A stretch of DNA of 64,000 nucleotides from Silene latifolia (GCF_048544455.1 NC_133529.1:43687456-43751455); one strand, 5' to 3'. Counted from the stretch's first letter, positions 50,441 through 63,299 are shown. Numbers and translations: made by a program. Notes: generated from the letters alone by a model not told the origin.

Positions 50441-51756
50441 TGTCAGGTTCATATACCTCTTATTAGACTCTTTTAATAATGAACTAATTAACTTCTTAAT
50501 TATGTGTTCTTTAGATCTAGTGCATGCATAACAAAATAAGGAATAAAATGAGAAAACAATGATTCTTACATTGTTATTTTCGGATTTATGGGCACAAGTA
50601 AGGTCTCCTACCTTCACTTGTTCTTGAACTATGATGAGTATTAAGATGATCCTCCAAAATCTCAATGTAGAGATTCTCCTCTTGATTGCACCCAAGATTA
50701 GCCCTTATCTCTACTAAATAATATTTGCTAGATATTTGTTTAGTAGTCTACCTTAAAATTGATTACTAATACTCATATATTACATTAATAATATTAGTAA
50801 TATCATTGAACAATTTTAATCAAAACTTCTCAAGTTTTGGAGGAAGAGAGATGAATATATTAGAGAGATTTTGCATGTGTATAAATGAATATGCATGAGA
50901 AGAATGAATAAAGAGCAAAAATCCCCTAAAAAAATAAGAAGGGTGTACCGGTTTTGGGGAGTATAAGGACCAATATATGGTCCTTCCCTTTTTCCTTTTG
51001 TTCTTATCTAAATGTGTAGGTATGTAAGCTATGTAGTGTAGGCATGAATATAATATTCTATCACATAAAATAATTGACCCATAATCCACTACAAGCCCCT
51101 CCATTTCGGTCCATATGTATAAAATGGACTACCATTTTATTTTGTCAATTTGTCATTTGTCACACAATATGTCACATGTAGTATGTCACACAATATGTCA
51201 CATGGTATGATACATGTTATTAATTAATTTAATGCATACTTATCAAATAAATATCATTATTATAAATTAATTAAATTACTTATAATAAATTGACTAGTGA
51301 TACTTAATCACATAAATAAAATGGATCATATAATTATAATTCACAACATATTGTAATTATAATTAACCATTCACTCTTATCTCAATTGTTTCACAAACAA
51401 TAATCGATTTTAGTAATAAAGTATTTATATTACTAAAATAAATCTTATTTAATCCAATTACAATAAGATATTAAATATTCTCCCTCACAATTGAATTGTT
51501 CAATTTCAATGAATTGATTAGCTTGTATCATCATACAATTAATCAACTTTACTGATAAGGGCATCATCCTTTAGGTGTGACCTTAAGGGATCAACTGATT
51601 ACCACCGTCAACACGACAGTAACGTCAATATCTAGCAAGCCAATCGTTACCGATTAATGTTGATCAGTTGACTATATAATTTATCATCCCTTTCGTATTC
51701 TTAATATGAGATTTAAACATGTGATCGCACTATTGTTGAGGACACATATTCCAACA
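50441..51756 (-). repeat. C1 5' LTR (1316 bp)
   Basis: Complete copy, TGTCAGGTTC to ATTCCAACA. Includes a small internal duplication at 51168-51208 (GTCACACAATATGTCACATG). Confidence 0.88.
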
Positions 51757-53551
51757 TATCTATCTCAACTTATGCTATAGTGTCACGATTGATTTGGGTT
51801 TGTAGTTGTGTTCTAGACTAATGCAAGCAATAAAGCAAAACAAGCAATAAAAGGAAGGACGTAAACAAATGAATAAAAGTGCTAGGACATCGTGGATTCA
51901 TAAGGGATTCATGGGAGTAAATCATACAAACATGTTCTCCATTATATAGCAAGCACTTATTGTTGTGATTGGATCGAGTTGGTGTATAAGCTTATAATCC
52001 CTAAGAAGGTTTGGGTCCCGGAGCCGAATCGATTAGATTGTACAACACCTACAAGTCGACTTAATCCTTCCTATCCAACTACATGCATGGTCTAATGAGG
52101 CTCGAGTTGGTTTATATGCTTACAAGCCTCATTGAAAAGGTAGGTGATGGGTAAAAATGCAAGGATTCATAGGCTCGCATTTCATCAAACATAACATGTG
52201 CATAAGTTGAAATCACAACAAGCAAGCAAATTAATTATGAAGACATATTATATTAAGTATGAATCAATCCCCATGTTGGTTTCCCTTAATTCCCCATTAA
52301 TCCTAGCTAAAGAACTACTCACTCATTATCATGGGGAACATGTCATCAATGGTGTCAATCATTACAACAAGTATAAACATGATAAGAGAATGAGGAAATA
52401 AACAATAAAGAGTAAAGAGTAAATGAATTATACCAAACTTGAGATGAACAAATGGAAAGGAAAGAATAATAGAAGAAAACTTGATTGATTGATAAAGAGT
52501 TGTCAATTCTCCAATACTAACCCAATAATCTTCAATTACCCAATAATAATAAAGCTTGAACAATAATTAAGGAAAGATTAATGTGTAATTTTGTGGAATG
52601 ATTGAGATTAATCTATTCTAATCTACTCCTAATCTAATCTAGGAGAGCTTCTTCTAAGCTACGGGAACTTGATACTACGGGAACTTGATTCCTTGATTAT
52701 TACAAATGGGGTATATATAGTAGTACATCATTAGGTTAAGTAAGGGTGGATTAGTAAATAACAATGCTTAGTTGTAACTAGGGAACTGCAAGTCTCGAGG
52801 GAGATGCGCATATTACGTTGCTAGTCCTTCCACGATCCGCTCGGATCAGCTTGGAGCACGGCCAGTCTGTGAAGGAATCCGCTCGGATCGGCATCGGGAG
52901 GCCCGGATCATAGCGTTCTGAGACGCCCGTCTTGAGAGTAAGACGCTCGGATCACTAGGCAGAGTGCTTCTCTCTTTTAATGTCTAACAATCCGCTCGTC
53001 TTGCAGGGTAGACGCTCGTCTTGGGTCTGGGGACGCTCGTCTTGAGTCTCGGGACGCGCGGATTGGCGGACAGCTTGTCTATTTGAGCTCGGATTGTAAA
53101 ACGGACGTCATTTCCTCATCCGGACTCCTATTGGAGTGATTCAAAAGCCTAGACCACTTGATTTTTCGACGCCGTTTCATCTAGCATACTTTCAGAGCCA
53201 AAGGAGCAACTCTTGGTTTGGTTCCGAGCAATTTCTTCTTGTAATGGCTTTCTTCTCGTCATCCTTGCTTTTTAGCCTATGATCCTTCTATATACTCTTT
53301 ATTCCTACATCCGTGGTCATCATTCTTGCCTCCTCTTCATATTAGTCCATCCAATATCATCAACAAGCTTCCAAATATGCAGGGGAGACGGGAATTCCGC
53401 CTCATTATCTCCTTTCCTATAAGACATATAAAATGCACTAGGAAAGCAAAATAGAAAGCATTTGACGGATAAAATGGCCATGAAATATTATAATAGTATG
53501 CAAAATAGGTTCAATTAGGGGACTAAATGTGCGCAATTAAGAGTCACATCA
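51757..53551 (-). repeat. A1 5' LTR, second piece
   Basis: Resumes with TATCT and runs to AGTCACATCA; matches 41820-43614. Confidence 0.93.
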
Positions 53552-54977
53552 AGATGTCTAGACGTGTATAAAGTATGATGACCAAATTGTGTTAATACTA
53601 GTATAGGAGGGTGTTAATAAGAACATATGACCTAGTAAAAAGGAACTTAGAGCTGAACCTTATTCTGTCATATTTTTACCCTTATTTGATCTAGCTGACG
53701 TTTGACCTCTGTTTATCGTCTAAGGTCGAAAGTTTTATGAGTGATAACCCAGTGAGTTAACTTTCCAATGTCGTTGGTCTCATGTTTAAAATTTTACGGT
53801 TTGAGAGAAATAAATATTTTAGTGGACAGTGGTCGGAATGTTCCTGTGCAGTTATGTTTTGGACAAACGATTTTGTAAAATTTCTCATTTAATTTGTACT
53901 TAAAATTTTTGCCTAATTCCAACTCCAATGTTTAAAGATTTATATATGTTTTCAAATTGATAAGCCACGTTGCAAGATAATATTTTGACATTTAATAGTG
54001 ATTTTTACAATTTGACTCAAGTTTTTGACAAATTGCTGATCGGTTTCTGTTTTGACCAACTGGATTGTAAAAATCTTTATAAAATGGTTGTTCGAGATTT
54101 GAATTCGATTCTTTTTCTCATATTTCGAAAACTCCCTATATTTTCTGGAAAGTATTAAAACTCAAAGAGTAATGTAACGGTTATTTAATGGTGATTTTTG
54201 AAAGTTACAGCTTGACATTGATTTCTGAAAACGCGAGTTTTAAAAAAGTTCAATATAAATGCTTTGTCAATTCTTAAACTACGGTAGCTGAGATGTAGGA
54301 GTGACGATAGGGGGACCAAAGGAGTGGTAAGATAGGATACAGTTGACTATACCTTGTTTTGATTGTAGGGTTAGTTTTATACGCGTAACCCGAAGTTGGT
54401 ACATGTGGGGTTGTGAAGTGTGCTACGATTATGTTAAAATGAGTAACGGTTGTTCTATGATAGTGCTAATAGAGGCTTGTGATAAATTTTGTTATATTCT
54501 TAAAACTTTGTTATCCTTATTTGTTTGGTATTTATACAGTGTAGTACCTTTGTTATGGTCATGGTTACGAGGACGTAACCTTAATTTTAAGGAGGGTAGG
54601 ATTGTAAAATCTTGGTGGTTTTGGCGTTTTGAAATTTTACGATGTTATATTATGGTGTTGGTGTTCTCAGTTTTAATGCTTTTGTTTGAGTTATCTGTTT
54701 TAGTTGTTGTCCTTACTTGAGCAATGCAATACGTGGTATAAGTGAGTTTAGCTTTAATTGTTATTAAACTTCAGGATGACGTTATTTTTAGGAGGGTAGA
54801 ATGTGACACCTAATGTTTTGAGTTTATTTTGAGATACATTTCCGTGTTTTGACTTTATTTTGTGATGCATTTTGATAAGTTGATATAGCTTGATAATAAT
54901 AGATGGTTAATCATGTTGCAATGATCATAAGCTGGAATGGTTAATTGTTTATAGAGGCTTTTGTAGCATTTCTGGGT
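53552..54977 (+). other. N3 internal sequence, right part
   Basis: Non-coding. A 125-codon frame at 54343-54720 is open but Cys/Leu-rich with no recognised motif; I regard it as chance. Confidence 0.55.
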
Positions 54978-55014
54978 GAACTTCAGGACGAAGTTCTTTT
55001 TAAAGGGGGAAGAC
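54978..55014 (+). promoter_or_regulatory. N3 3' hairpin and polypurine tract
   Basis: GAACTTC-AGGAC-GAAGTTC hairpin (54978-54996), then TTTTTAAAGGGGGAAGAC before the LTR. Confidence 0.82.
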
Positions 55015-57386
55015 TGTAATACCCCGTAATTTGATAAGTATTTATAATAATAATTTATATAATTCGAATAATTAATTAAAAGATAATTGTATTAATAATT
55101 GCAAATAAGACAGTAATTAATAATAAAATAATGGACGAGTCGGGAAGACGAGTTGGGCCGAGTATTTAAAGTAAAATAATAATAATAATAGTAATTACAA
55201 TAATCCTAATAGTAATCGTATTAGTATAATATTCGTAATATGGTAATTATATAGTTTCCTAATTGCTTTATTATACCTTATAACCTACCTATATAAATAG
55301 ACCTTATTCATCATAAAACACAAATAGTTCACTAGAAGCAAAGGGAGAAAGATCTAGAGAAGAAAAGTAGAAGAATTTCATAGAAAGTTATCGTCACAAG
55401 GTAAGACCGTCTTATAAATAATTGAACTTGTATTTTCTATTCATATAAACCGTGTATTAAGACCACCGTATGATCGACCGTTTGGTCGTGTCTCTGACCG
55501 TAGTTGCTCCTTGGACCACCATCCCTTTCGCGTGACCATAGCCTGACCGTCGACGGCCAGAATCGGGTGTTTAATTTGACGGGATTATGGTGGTTGCAGG
55601 TTTGGCCGTGGGATTTTATTGGGTAGTTGAACCCCTTGTGGTGGTTGTCGAGACCTGGGTGTTGGGTGGTTGGACGTGGGAGGTTGAGTCGGTCCTGGTG
55701 GTGGTGGTTGGTTGGTTAAAGGCGCCGCCTTGGTGGTGGTGGTGACCGGAGAACAAAAACAGGGGATTGAAGGGTGGTCATGCGTGACCGCCTTAAGAGC
55801 TGCACCACGACCGTTTTTTTGGACGTACCAGGGAAAGGGGACCACCCCTGGAGTCGCCGTGAGTCAGTGGTGACAACGGTGGTGGCCAGAGGTGGTATTG
55901 ATGATTGTGGTGGCCATGGTTACTGGTTGTGTACACGGTGTCTGAGATGTTGTTGTTGTATGTTTGTCTTAAACCGCGTGAATGCAGGGGGGGTGTTCGA
56001 CCACTTGGAGTGGCTCGACTATGACCTAGGCTTGGGCTGCTACTGGTGGCTTCACCATGGGTAAGAGGAGACCACGGTGGTGGCTGTTGGTGGCGGTGTT
56101 GGTTGGGGTGGTAGTTGATTAGTTATTAAACCAAGTGTAAAGTGGTTGTTAGGTGTTGCTTGTTGTTATTGCACATGTGACTTAGGGCGTGGGTTTGTTG
56201 GCTGGTGGCTGGACTCGATGGAGGGACTAGGGGCTGACCATGCTCACCGTGGGGTAGGGTGGTTGACCACGGTGAGGGAGGAGTTGTTTGGCCATGAATA
56301 ATGTGTCTTGGACCTTCGTTTTGGGTTCGGTTTGTTGGGATTTTCGTGGGTGAGATTAGATTAAGATGGGAATTAATATATATCGTAATGTTTATAATTT
56401 ATTAATAAATGAATCGTAAATTGAAATAAGAATAATGTAATTAATAATTAAATTCATAAATTGTTATTAGGTGAAGGTTTTGAGGTTGAGTATTTCTGAA
56501 ACGTGCTTGAGCTGCATTAATTGGATTTGCTGAAAAAGTAGGGATAAATCCTACTCAACTCTCGTATATGATCTGTGTCTGATATTGTGCGATATGGTGG
56601 ATAATATATATTGAAGTGAATTGTTTACATATTGATATTATTGATATTGTTGGAAGGGAGAAATTATATTATACTGTGTTGTTATTAATATTATTGTGGA
56701 CGCGTAATTATGACAAGGTGAGTTTGATTATTATTGTTGATTATTAATGTGGAATTGTGGTGGGAGGTTGCGATCAGATGTACGTTGTTAAAGGAGTTGT
56801 ACTCTGAGGTGAACGGTAATATGTACGTTGTTGAGGGAGGGGTACTATTACATAATAGCGGTACGTTGTTAAGGGAGGGGTACCCTGGTGATATGAGCAC
56901 GTTGTTAAGGGAGGTGTGCTATGTCATGAAATGGAGCACGTTGTTAAGGGAATAGTGCTATGTGTGTGGCAGTTAATGATCTATTGTATGTTCTTGTTGT
57001 TAGTGCTTGTTCCTAGTCAACCTCGCGGTTGATAGTGTATTCGTGAACACCTGTGATGAACCGTAACTGGGGAGCAGATTTGACAGGTACTTGAGTTAGC
57101 TGACTTGGGAGCTTAAGGGGATGCATGAGGCCTTGGCCAGTCTACTTAAAAGTCTAGATCTTATAGTTTATTAATCACTTTATTTAAATCCGCTGCGAGT
57201 TGTAATTAATGTTATTTGGAGTTTTAGTTTGGTTAACTTGTAATAAATATGTAATCGCTAAATTTTATCTAAAGTCTTTTGGTTAGCTGTACTTTGTTAT
57301 TCACTACCTCGGGAAACCGAGATGGTAACGCTCTCATTTACTTGGGATGTCTTGCTAAAGGCTCCTAAATAAATGCGGGTGTTACA
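55015..57386 (+). repeat. N3 3' LTR (2372 bp)
   Basis: Pair of 38586-41165; lacks the large (ATA)n expansion. Hairpin array 56780-56959 has all five units paired; terminal hairpin CTCGG-GAAA-CCGAG at 57308-57321. Confidence 0.93.
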
Positions 57387-57391
57387 AAAAT

Positions 57392-58589
57392 AATTTAATA
57401 ATAATGAGTCTGGAATTGTTGTAGCTCATGTGTGGCTCACGTGTGGCACGTGTGATATGTGTATATGGTGACTGTAATACAATAATACGATACTAATAAT
57501 AATATGTAAATAATAATAGTAAACAATAATAATAAAGATAATTGGAAATAAGAAGTTTCTTCCCCTTTTCCTTTCTACTACTATATAATACAAGAGACCT
57601 GCCTCATAAGACCATATACAATCATAAACACAATAATTCATTAAAAGCAAAGGGAGAAAGATCTAAAGGAAGAAAGTAGAGGAATTTCATAACAAATTAT
57701 CGTCTCAAGGTAAGACCGTCTCATAATATATTTATCTCGTTCTATTTAATTTAATCGTCGTATAATCACCGTATAAGCTGCCGTTGACCTTGGACCTACC
57801 GTGGACCACCGTGACCCTAGTAGGACCGTCCTTGATCGTCGTTGACCATCGTGGATTGGTTTTTAGGGTGTTTTATGGGGGTTTGTCGGGTGAAACTGTG
57901 GTGGGTTTAGGACAGGTTTTTGACCTTTATTTGTATTCGACTTGACTTGGGCATGGTGGGGTGGTTTCCTGGTGTTTGGGCGACCGTGGTGGTGGTAGGG
58001 TGGTTAATGTCGCCACCTTGCGTGGTGGTTGTGGGAGAATTGTTTATTGTTGGTGTTTGTGTGGTGTTTGTCTTAAAACGGAGTATGGGAGTGTTGTACC
58101 TTAGCCGCGGCTTGACCCGGGGCCCGATGGCAGCTGGTGGGACCACCGTGGGTTAAGGGAGACCACGGTGGTGGCCACTGGTTGTGGTGGTGGCGGTTTT
58201 AAATGAATTAGGTGTTGTTGGTATTGTTGTTGGTGTGGGGTAAGGAGGATGGTTAGGGCGTGACTTTGTGGGCTGTTGGTGGTGGCTAGGCTAGTGGTCA
58301 GGTTGTGTACGGGTGCGTGGTGCTAGTGGCTTGAAGTGGCTGTGTTGGATGGTGACAGTGGTGGCCGTATGGTGTCGGGTTGTGCGGGGTTTTGGGTGTT
58401 GGTTGAACACGGCTCAAACCGTGTTGGTGGGTGTTGAGGGTTTTGTTGAGACGGGTTTAATGGGTTTTGGGTTTTGGTTTTATAAAAACGGGATTTTGTA
58501 TTATAATTATACGGAAATATAATTAACGTAATTAAAATATAATTAGTGGAATTAGTTAAATAAATTGAATAATTAATAATTATAATTAT
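57392..58589 (+). repeat. LTR fragment related to N3, right part
   Basis: Continues 38458-38585. It has a TATA box CTATATAATACAA (57590-57602), the leader GCAAAGGGAGAAAGATC (57647-57663), a GTAAGACCGTCT site (57710), and a GGTGGT-rich block as in N3. It ends without the terminal TGTTACA, so it is truncated near 58589. The two parts show an older, diverged relative of N3. Confidence 0.6.
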
Positions 58590-58999
58590 TGTTTGTGTGG
58601 ACATGGGGCCACCTACGTGCCAAGCCAATCTGTGGACGCATAGTGATCGGAAAGCCACGCTCGGTGGCGTTGAAATGCTTTCGACCGGATCGCTTTAGAT
58701 CGGTCGGTTTCGTCTCGGTGAGGGTCGAAACGATGCAGAGATGTTCGGAGTCGCCACCAAGCAATTATGGGATGCATGGAAACCGTTCGAATTCACTTTA
58801 TACCTAGGTCAATCAAGGAAAAAGCGGTGCTTGACATAGGTACTAAAGATAAGGAATCGTCCCTCTTTAGCATCCTCTCGCTAGTATGACTCTCGTTCAC
58901 CCTGGATAAGGTCGTCCACTATCAAAAGTTTCTGAGTAAGAGGTGAGGGTACCTATTGGGAAGCCCTTTAATCGGGCACCCAATCCCGCCCGCGGTAGC
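58590..58999 (+). mobile_element. Probable Tat/Ogre-type leader fragment
   Basis: Contains GGAGTCGCCACCAAGCAATT, then GAGGTGAGGGTACCTATTGG and CACCCAATCCCGCCCGCGG, a series that I associate with the untranslated leader of Tat/Ogre Ty3/gypsy elements. No coding sequence; cut by the Athila LTR at 59000. Identification from memory of pattern only. Confidence 0.4.
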
Positions 59000-60479
59000 T
59001 GATACGTGCATTTTACATAGTCTTTTTAGCCTATTTTAGCACGTATTTCCATGTACTTTTGTACTATTTATATTGCATTATGCCCCGAATTGGCTACTTT
59101 GGTTCGTTTTGTCCGTTTTGTAGAAATGAACGCGAAAGTAGTGGAATCGTACCATTTTTCGTCCTTTTTGCATGCATTTAGAGGAGACGGGATTTTCCAG
59201 AGTGAGATACTGCATTGGGATGCGTGAAGGCACGGTTGACGAGGCAGTCGGGCACGAGTTTGAGCTGATTTGAAGAAAGAAGACTCGATCGAGTGGTTTT
59301 ATTACTCGATCGAGTGGTTTCTACATCCTTGGTTGGTCGATCGAGTACTTTTCTACTCGATCCAGAAGTGCTGAAAAGAGAGGTTACTCGATCGAGTAAC
59401 TATTCTACTCGATCGAGTAGATTTTATTGAGTTTTGCTCGATCGAGTGGTTTTATTCCACTCGATCGAATGGTTTCTGATGGCGTGGGCTTTAATTAGCC
59501 CGTAAGTTTATTTTAGCTTTTGGACTTAGTTGTTTTTCTATTTAAGCATTACGTTACTAGGTTATTATCATCGAATTTTCTATTATCTAAGTTTATCTAT
59601 CATTCAAGACTGCGTACTACTTTCTCCTTCACTGTAACTTTTATTCTCGGGTTATTTTCGCTCGGATTTGTGTGTTCTTTACGCCGGATTCTTACGATTG
59701 TAATCTCTTTCTCCTTTCCTAATAATAATCTTTGTTTTGTTCATTTTAATTACTTGTTTTACTTCATTTATTTTCTGCCCTAATTTACTTTTATGCAATT
59801 TATTTATTGTTTAATTATGTTTATTGTTAATTCATTGTTTGTTGTTAGTTTTGATATAAATAGCGATATGAGTTGCTAAACCTTTTTCATGTTGGAATTA
59901 GGGGATCTACGGTAGAAATGTGACGATGTAGTAAATAGGTTAGATGAATTAATTGTGAGATTCTGTCAACATATCAATATAACTATATTTTTTCCGACTT
60001 AGTTGAGTGCACGCTTCTGAGTCACCCCTTTAATCTGGCTAAATTTAATCCTGGATTGGAAGATTGGACTAAATAGGCTTGCTATGAACAGTAGACTACC
60101 TTGGCGAGGACGGAAGTTAAGTTAGTGGTATTTTAGGATAGAAAGTGGACCGGAAGGACCTTTCCATATCCGTCTCGCATTAATTTGTCTAAGTTGTTTA
60201 CAGTTGAGTCACTGGACTACCGTAGTGAACCGAAATCCTGACATGACCCTTCTCTATTTGATAGTTTAATTCTATTTTCTTGCTTTCACTGCTCTTACCT
60301 CTACTTCTCTTTCCTTTAAGCTTTTAGTTTAGAAAACCAATTTAAACAACCCCCCATTTGTGACCAAATAGACGGACTTTTACAGATATCTTGCCTCCCT
60401 GAGGAGATCGACCTGATTTCCCTAGCTATATAGTTAGTTTAGTTAATTTATTTTTGATAGGTACACGACAGCCCTGTCA
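59000..60479 (+). repeat. A2 5' LTR (about 1480 bp)
   Basis: TGATACGTGCATTTTAC to GCCCTGTCA. Carries eight ACTCGATCGAGT-class motifs at 59281-59472, 67 bp upstream of a TATA-like TATTTAAG (59539-59546). The second LTR is absent. Confidence 0.8.
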
Positions 60480-60484
60480 AATTT

Positions 60485-60501
60485 TGGCGCCGTTGCCGGG
60501 A
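60485..60501 (+). promoter_or_regulatory. A2 primer binding site (tRNA-Asp)
   Basis: TGGCGCCGTTGCCGGGA, the characteristic Athila PBS. Confidence 0.92.
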
Positions 60502-62026
60502 CTTTATATGAAGCGTGGTCCCGTTTCAAGAAGCTAGTGAGGTCTATTCCTCACCATGGTTTTGATCCGTGGTTTCTATCCAACCAGTTCTACAATGGAG
60601 TGTATGACGATCACAGAGCCATACTTGATGCGTCATCTAGTGGAAGATTCCAAGAGAATACTGACGATGATAAGGGATGGGCCCTTATTGAAGAGATGGC
60701 GAACCACAATGCTGAGTATGGAAACCCGAGGGATGGTATTAGAACAGTTCATGCAGTTGATAAGCAGGTTGTGGCTCAGCTGGAAGCCATGAATGCTAGA
60801 TTTGACAAGTTGGAGTTACATTCTGCTGGGGAGCCTCAGACGGTCCATATGCTTACTAGAGGGGAGACCGTCACATGTGAGAGGTGTGGGAGCAATGACG
60901 GTCACACTGCTGTTGGCTGTCTTACGGAGAAGGAACAAGTCCTTGCCTTTCAACAATATAGGCAAGGAGGGGGTTCCTACTATAACAACCAAGGGGCAGT
61001 CCATCCCAATTTGAGGTGGACTAGTCAAAATGTGCTCAATCCTACCCCTCCTCTGCACCAGCAGAAGCCGTATATTCCTCCACATAAGAATCAACAAGGC
61101 TTTCAGAAGCCTCCTTCCTTCCCTCCTCCCAATCACGGAGCTTCATCTTCTGGAGGAATGAGTGAGATTGGTGAGCTAAAGACGATGTTGCAATCTTTTA
61201 CAAAGCAGTGGCAGCTGAGTGATCAACAGAAAGATGTATCAATCAAGGCACTTGAAACTCAAGTTGCCCAATTAGCTATGAACCAGTCTACAAGGAAGCG
61301 GGGTCATTTACCGTCACAAACTGAGAAAAATCCACATGAGACGGTAAATTTGATAAATTTGAGAAGCGGTCGTTCGTATGAGGGACCGGAAGTGTTGAAA
61401 TCAGACCCGAGGAAGGTTATATCTGCTGATGAACAGTGTTCTGGTGAAGAAAAGGAGCTGACGGCTAAGAAAGTACTCGATCGACTAGTTTCTGGGGGTC
61501 GATCGAGTAGATTTGCTGAAGGAAGTGGTCGATCGAGTGGAATTTCTACTCGATCGAGTGAACAGGAAAAAGCAACTGCTCGATCGAGTGAAATTTCTGC
61601 TCGATCGAGTGAATCTGTTGAAGAAACTACTCGATCGAATGGGATTTTTGGTCGATCGAGTAGTATGGATAAGGAATAGCTTGATCGAGAGCCTGCTAGT
61701 GCTCGATCGAGTGAGAAATCGCCTGAAAGACCTCGTTCGAGAGGAAAGAGGCGTCCAAAGGATACAGAGCTTGATCCGGCTGACACGTTGGAAGAGAGAA
61801 ACAAGGGACTCGAGATACCCATCACGGTTCCCTTCCCGAGGCGTCTGCAGAATACTAAAGCTAACCAACAATTCGGCAAATTTGCCGAAATTTTGAGAAG
61901 CTTGGAGGTCACTGTGCCATTCGCCGAGCTACTGACACATGTACCCTCTTACCTTAAATTTATGAAAGAAATTTTAACACGTAAGAGGCACATTAGTGAT
62001 AATGAGACGGTAGCTTTGACCGGGTG
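60502..62026 (+). pseudogene. gag: Athila gag, N-truncated, with Arg-Ser-Ser repeat insert
   Basis: Reads without start codon from LYEAWSRFKKLVRSIPHHGF (the conserved middle of Athila gag), through ALIEEMANHNAEYG, a zinc-knuckle-like CERCGSNDGHTAVGC (about 60880-60925), a Pro/Gln-rich linker, the coiled coil ALETQVAQLAMNQ, and NLINLRSGRSYEGPEV. There the family's linker is followed by about 75 residues rich in RSS (TRSSEQ, ARSSEISARSSESVEE), made of in-frame CGATCGAGT motifs (61470-61720). A TAG at 61677-61679 breaks the frame. The same frame continues with IPITVPFPRRLQ, QFGKFAEILRSLEVTVPFAE and PSYLKFMKEILTRKR, the conserved pre-protease region. It ends at the C2 insertion. Confidence 0.85.
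61470..61725 (+). repeat. Palindrome array inside the A2 gag frame
   Basis: About eleven CTCGATCGAGT / GATCGAGTG motifs, all in the same reading frame. Being self-complementary they keep the opposite strand open too, producing a spurious minus-strand frame (61304-61912). Confidence 0.9.
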
Positions 62027-62031
62027 GGGAC

Positions 62032-63299
62032 TGTTAGAAATCTATATCTCATTATACTCAACATATTCTTATATGTTTCAATTAATTTAGTCATAAAAAT
62101 TAATTTAGATCTTATGCATGCAAACATAAATAAATATAGAAAAGAAATCGTCATCCTTACATTGAGATTTCGGATCAAAGGGCACAAGTAAGATCTCCTT
62201 CTTACTTGTTCTTGAGCTCTCCTATTATGGATGAACAAAGATTCAAGGATAGAATCTCTCCCAAGGAATTATACCCAAGATAACCTCTCAAAAGATTAAT
62301 ATTATTAATACTAGAACAATATTAATCTAAATAAAATTGACCCAAAACTATTGTTGGAACTCTTGTTTATTCGGCCAAGAGTAAGGAGGATTTTGGAGTT
62401 TTTCTCTCTTTTATTATCTTAATATGTTTTAGAGAGATAGGCTAATTCTTACACTAGAAAATTAGAAGAGTATGAATGAATGATGGAAAAACAACCCATT
62501 TGATTCTCATAGAGGGGGAAAACCGGTGGGTGTGGAGGGTGCCCTATGCATGGGCTTGATTCTCTAACCAAGAATATAGGCATGCAAGGCTAGGTGTAGG
62601 TAGTGTAATCATGTTGTTTCCACTCAAATAATTTAACATAATTTAAACACCATACTCCCTCCATATTTCGGTCCATATTAGATAAAATGTATTCCATTTT
62701 ATCTTTGTCAATTTATCAATTTGTCACATGTCACAAGTCATATAAAATTGCCATGTATTTTTAACGTATTAAAAATCAACGTATTAATAAAATACGTCAT
62801 GTACAAAATCGACATAGTAATTCACAATTACTTGGACCAAAACGCTTTACCAATTATAATTTACAACATCTTGTATTTATAATAAATCATTCATTCAGTT
62901 TCAATTGTTTCCGTAAACAATAATTTTATCTAAGCAATAAAACAATTCGATTACTTAGACCGTGTCTAATTTAATCAAATTACAACGAGACACGTAAATA
63001 TTTCTTCCAAAATCGTCCGTCAATTTTAAGCAATTTAATTGACTCATATCGTCATACGACCAATTAAATATTCAATTAAGAGTGTTACCCTTTAGGTATG
63101 ACCTAAGGGGATCAACTGATCACCACCGTCGCACGACAGTAATGTCAAACTCTAGTCAGCCAATCATTACCGATATTTGTGGACCAGTTGACAGTAAAAT
63201 ATTACTTCCCACATGTATTCTTAAAATGAGACTTAAACATGTGATCATCATGATCGACAGTTGTGATCGCATTATTGTCGGAGGACACATATTCCAACA
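62032..63299 (-). repeat. C2 3' LTR (1268 bp)
   Basis: Shares words with C1 (GCACAAGTAAGATCTCC, GATCAACTGATCACCACCGT, GTGATCGCA..ATTGT.GAGGACACAT) at corresponding positions, so the two are related families. Confidence 0.85.

Larger units (their letters stand above)
47405..51756 (-). mobile_element. C1: Ty1/copia-like LTR element, minus strand, non-coding
   Basis: LTRs (47405-48238 truncated; 50441-51756 complete) begin TGTCAGG; the complete one ends TCCAACA. Flanked by TATCT (47400-47404 and 51757-51761); the empty site is visible in the other A1 LTR at about 41818. PBS complement GCTCTGATACCA lies at 50427-50438. The 2.2-kb interior (48239-50426) has no coding sequence. Called copia-like from LTR layout and resemblance to C2; superfamily not proven. 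Confidence 0.8.
41704..53551 (-). mobile_element. A1: Athila-like non-autonomous LTR element, minus strand
   Basis: LTRs 41704-43614 and 47282-53551 (the latter split by C1), starting TGATG and ending CATCA, flanked by AGATG (41699-41703 and 53552-53556). The PBS on the right reads TGGCGCAGTTGCCGGGGA on the minus strand, close to the tRNA-Asp PBS of Athila elements. Internal 3.7 kb encodes two unfamiliar proteins and no pol. A hairpin plus purine tract ends the interior on the left. Athila affiliation rests on PBS and terminal layout. Confidence 0.88.
59000..62031 (+). mobile_element. A2: Athila retrotransposon, 5' half, internally deleted
   Basis: 5' LTR (59000-60479), tRNA-Asp PBS, then Athila gag missing its N-terminal half, and the start of the gag-protease junction, cut off by C2 at 62032. 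Gag begins within a few bases of the PBS, so leader and gag N-terminus were deleted. One amber stop interrupts the frame. Non-functional. Confidence 0.88.

Noticed and set aside
54343..54720. 125-codon frame in N3
   Set aside because: Longest frame in the N3 interior but Cys/Leu/Val-rich with no motif and absent start context; not enough to call a gene.
61304..61912. Long minus-strand frame (about 200 codons) opposite Athila gag
   Set aside because: It is open only because the self-complementary CTCGATCGAG motif lacks stops on both strands; no family motif, whereas the plus strand has clear gag.
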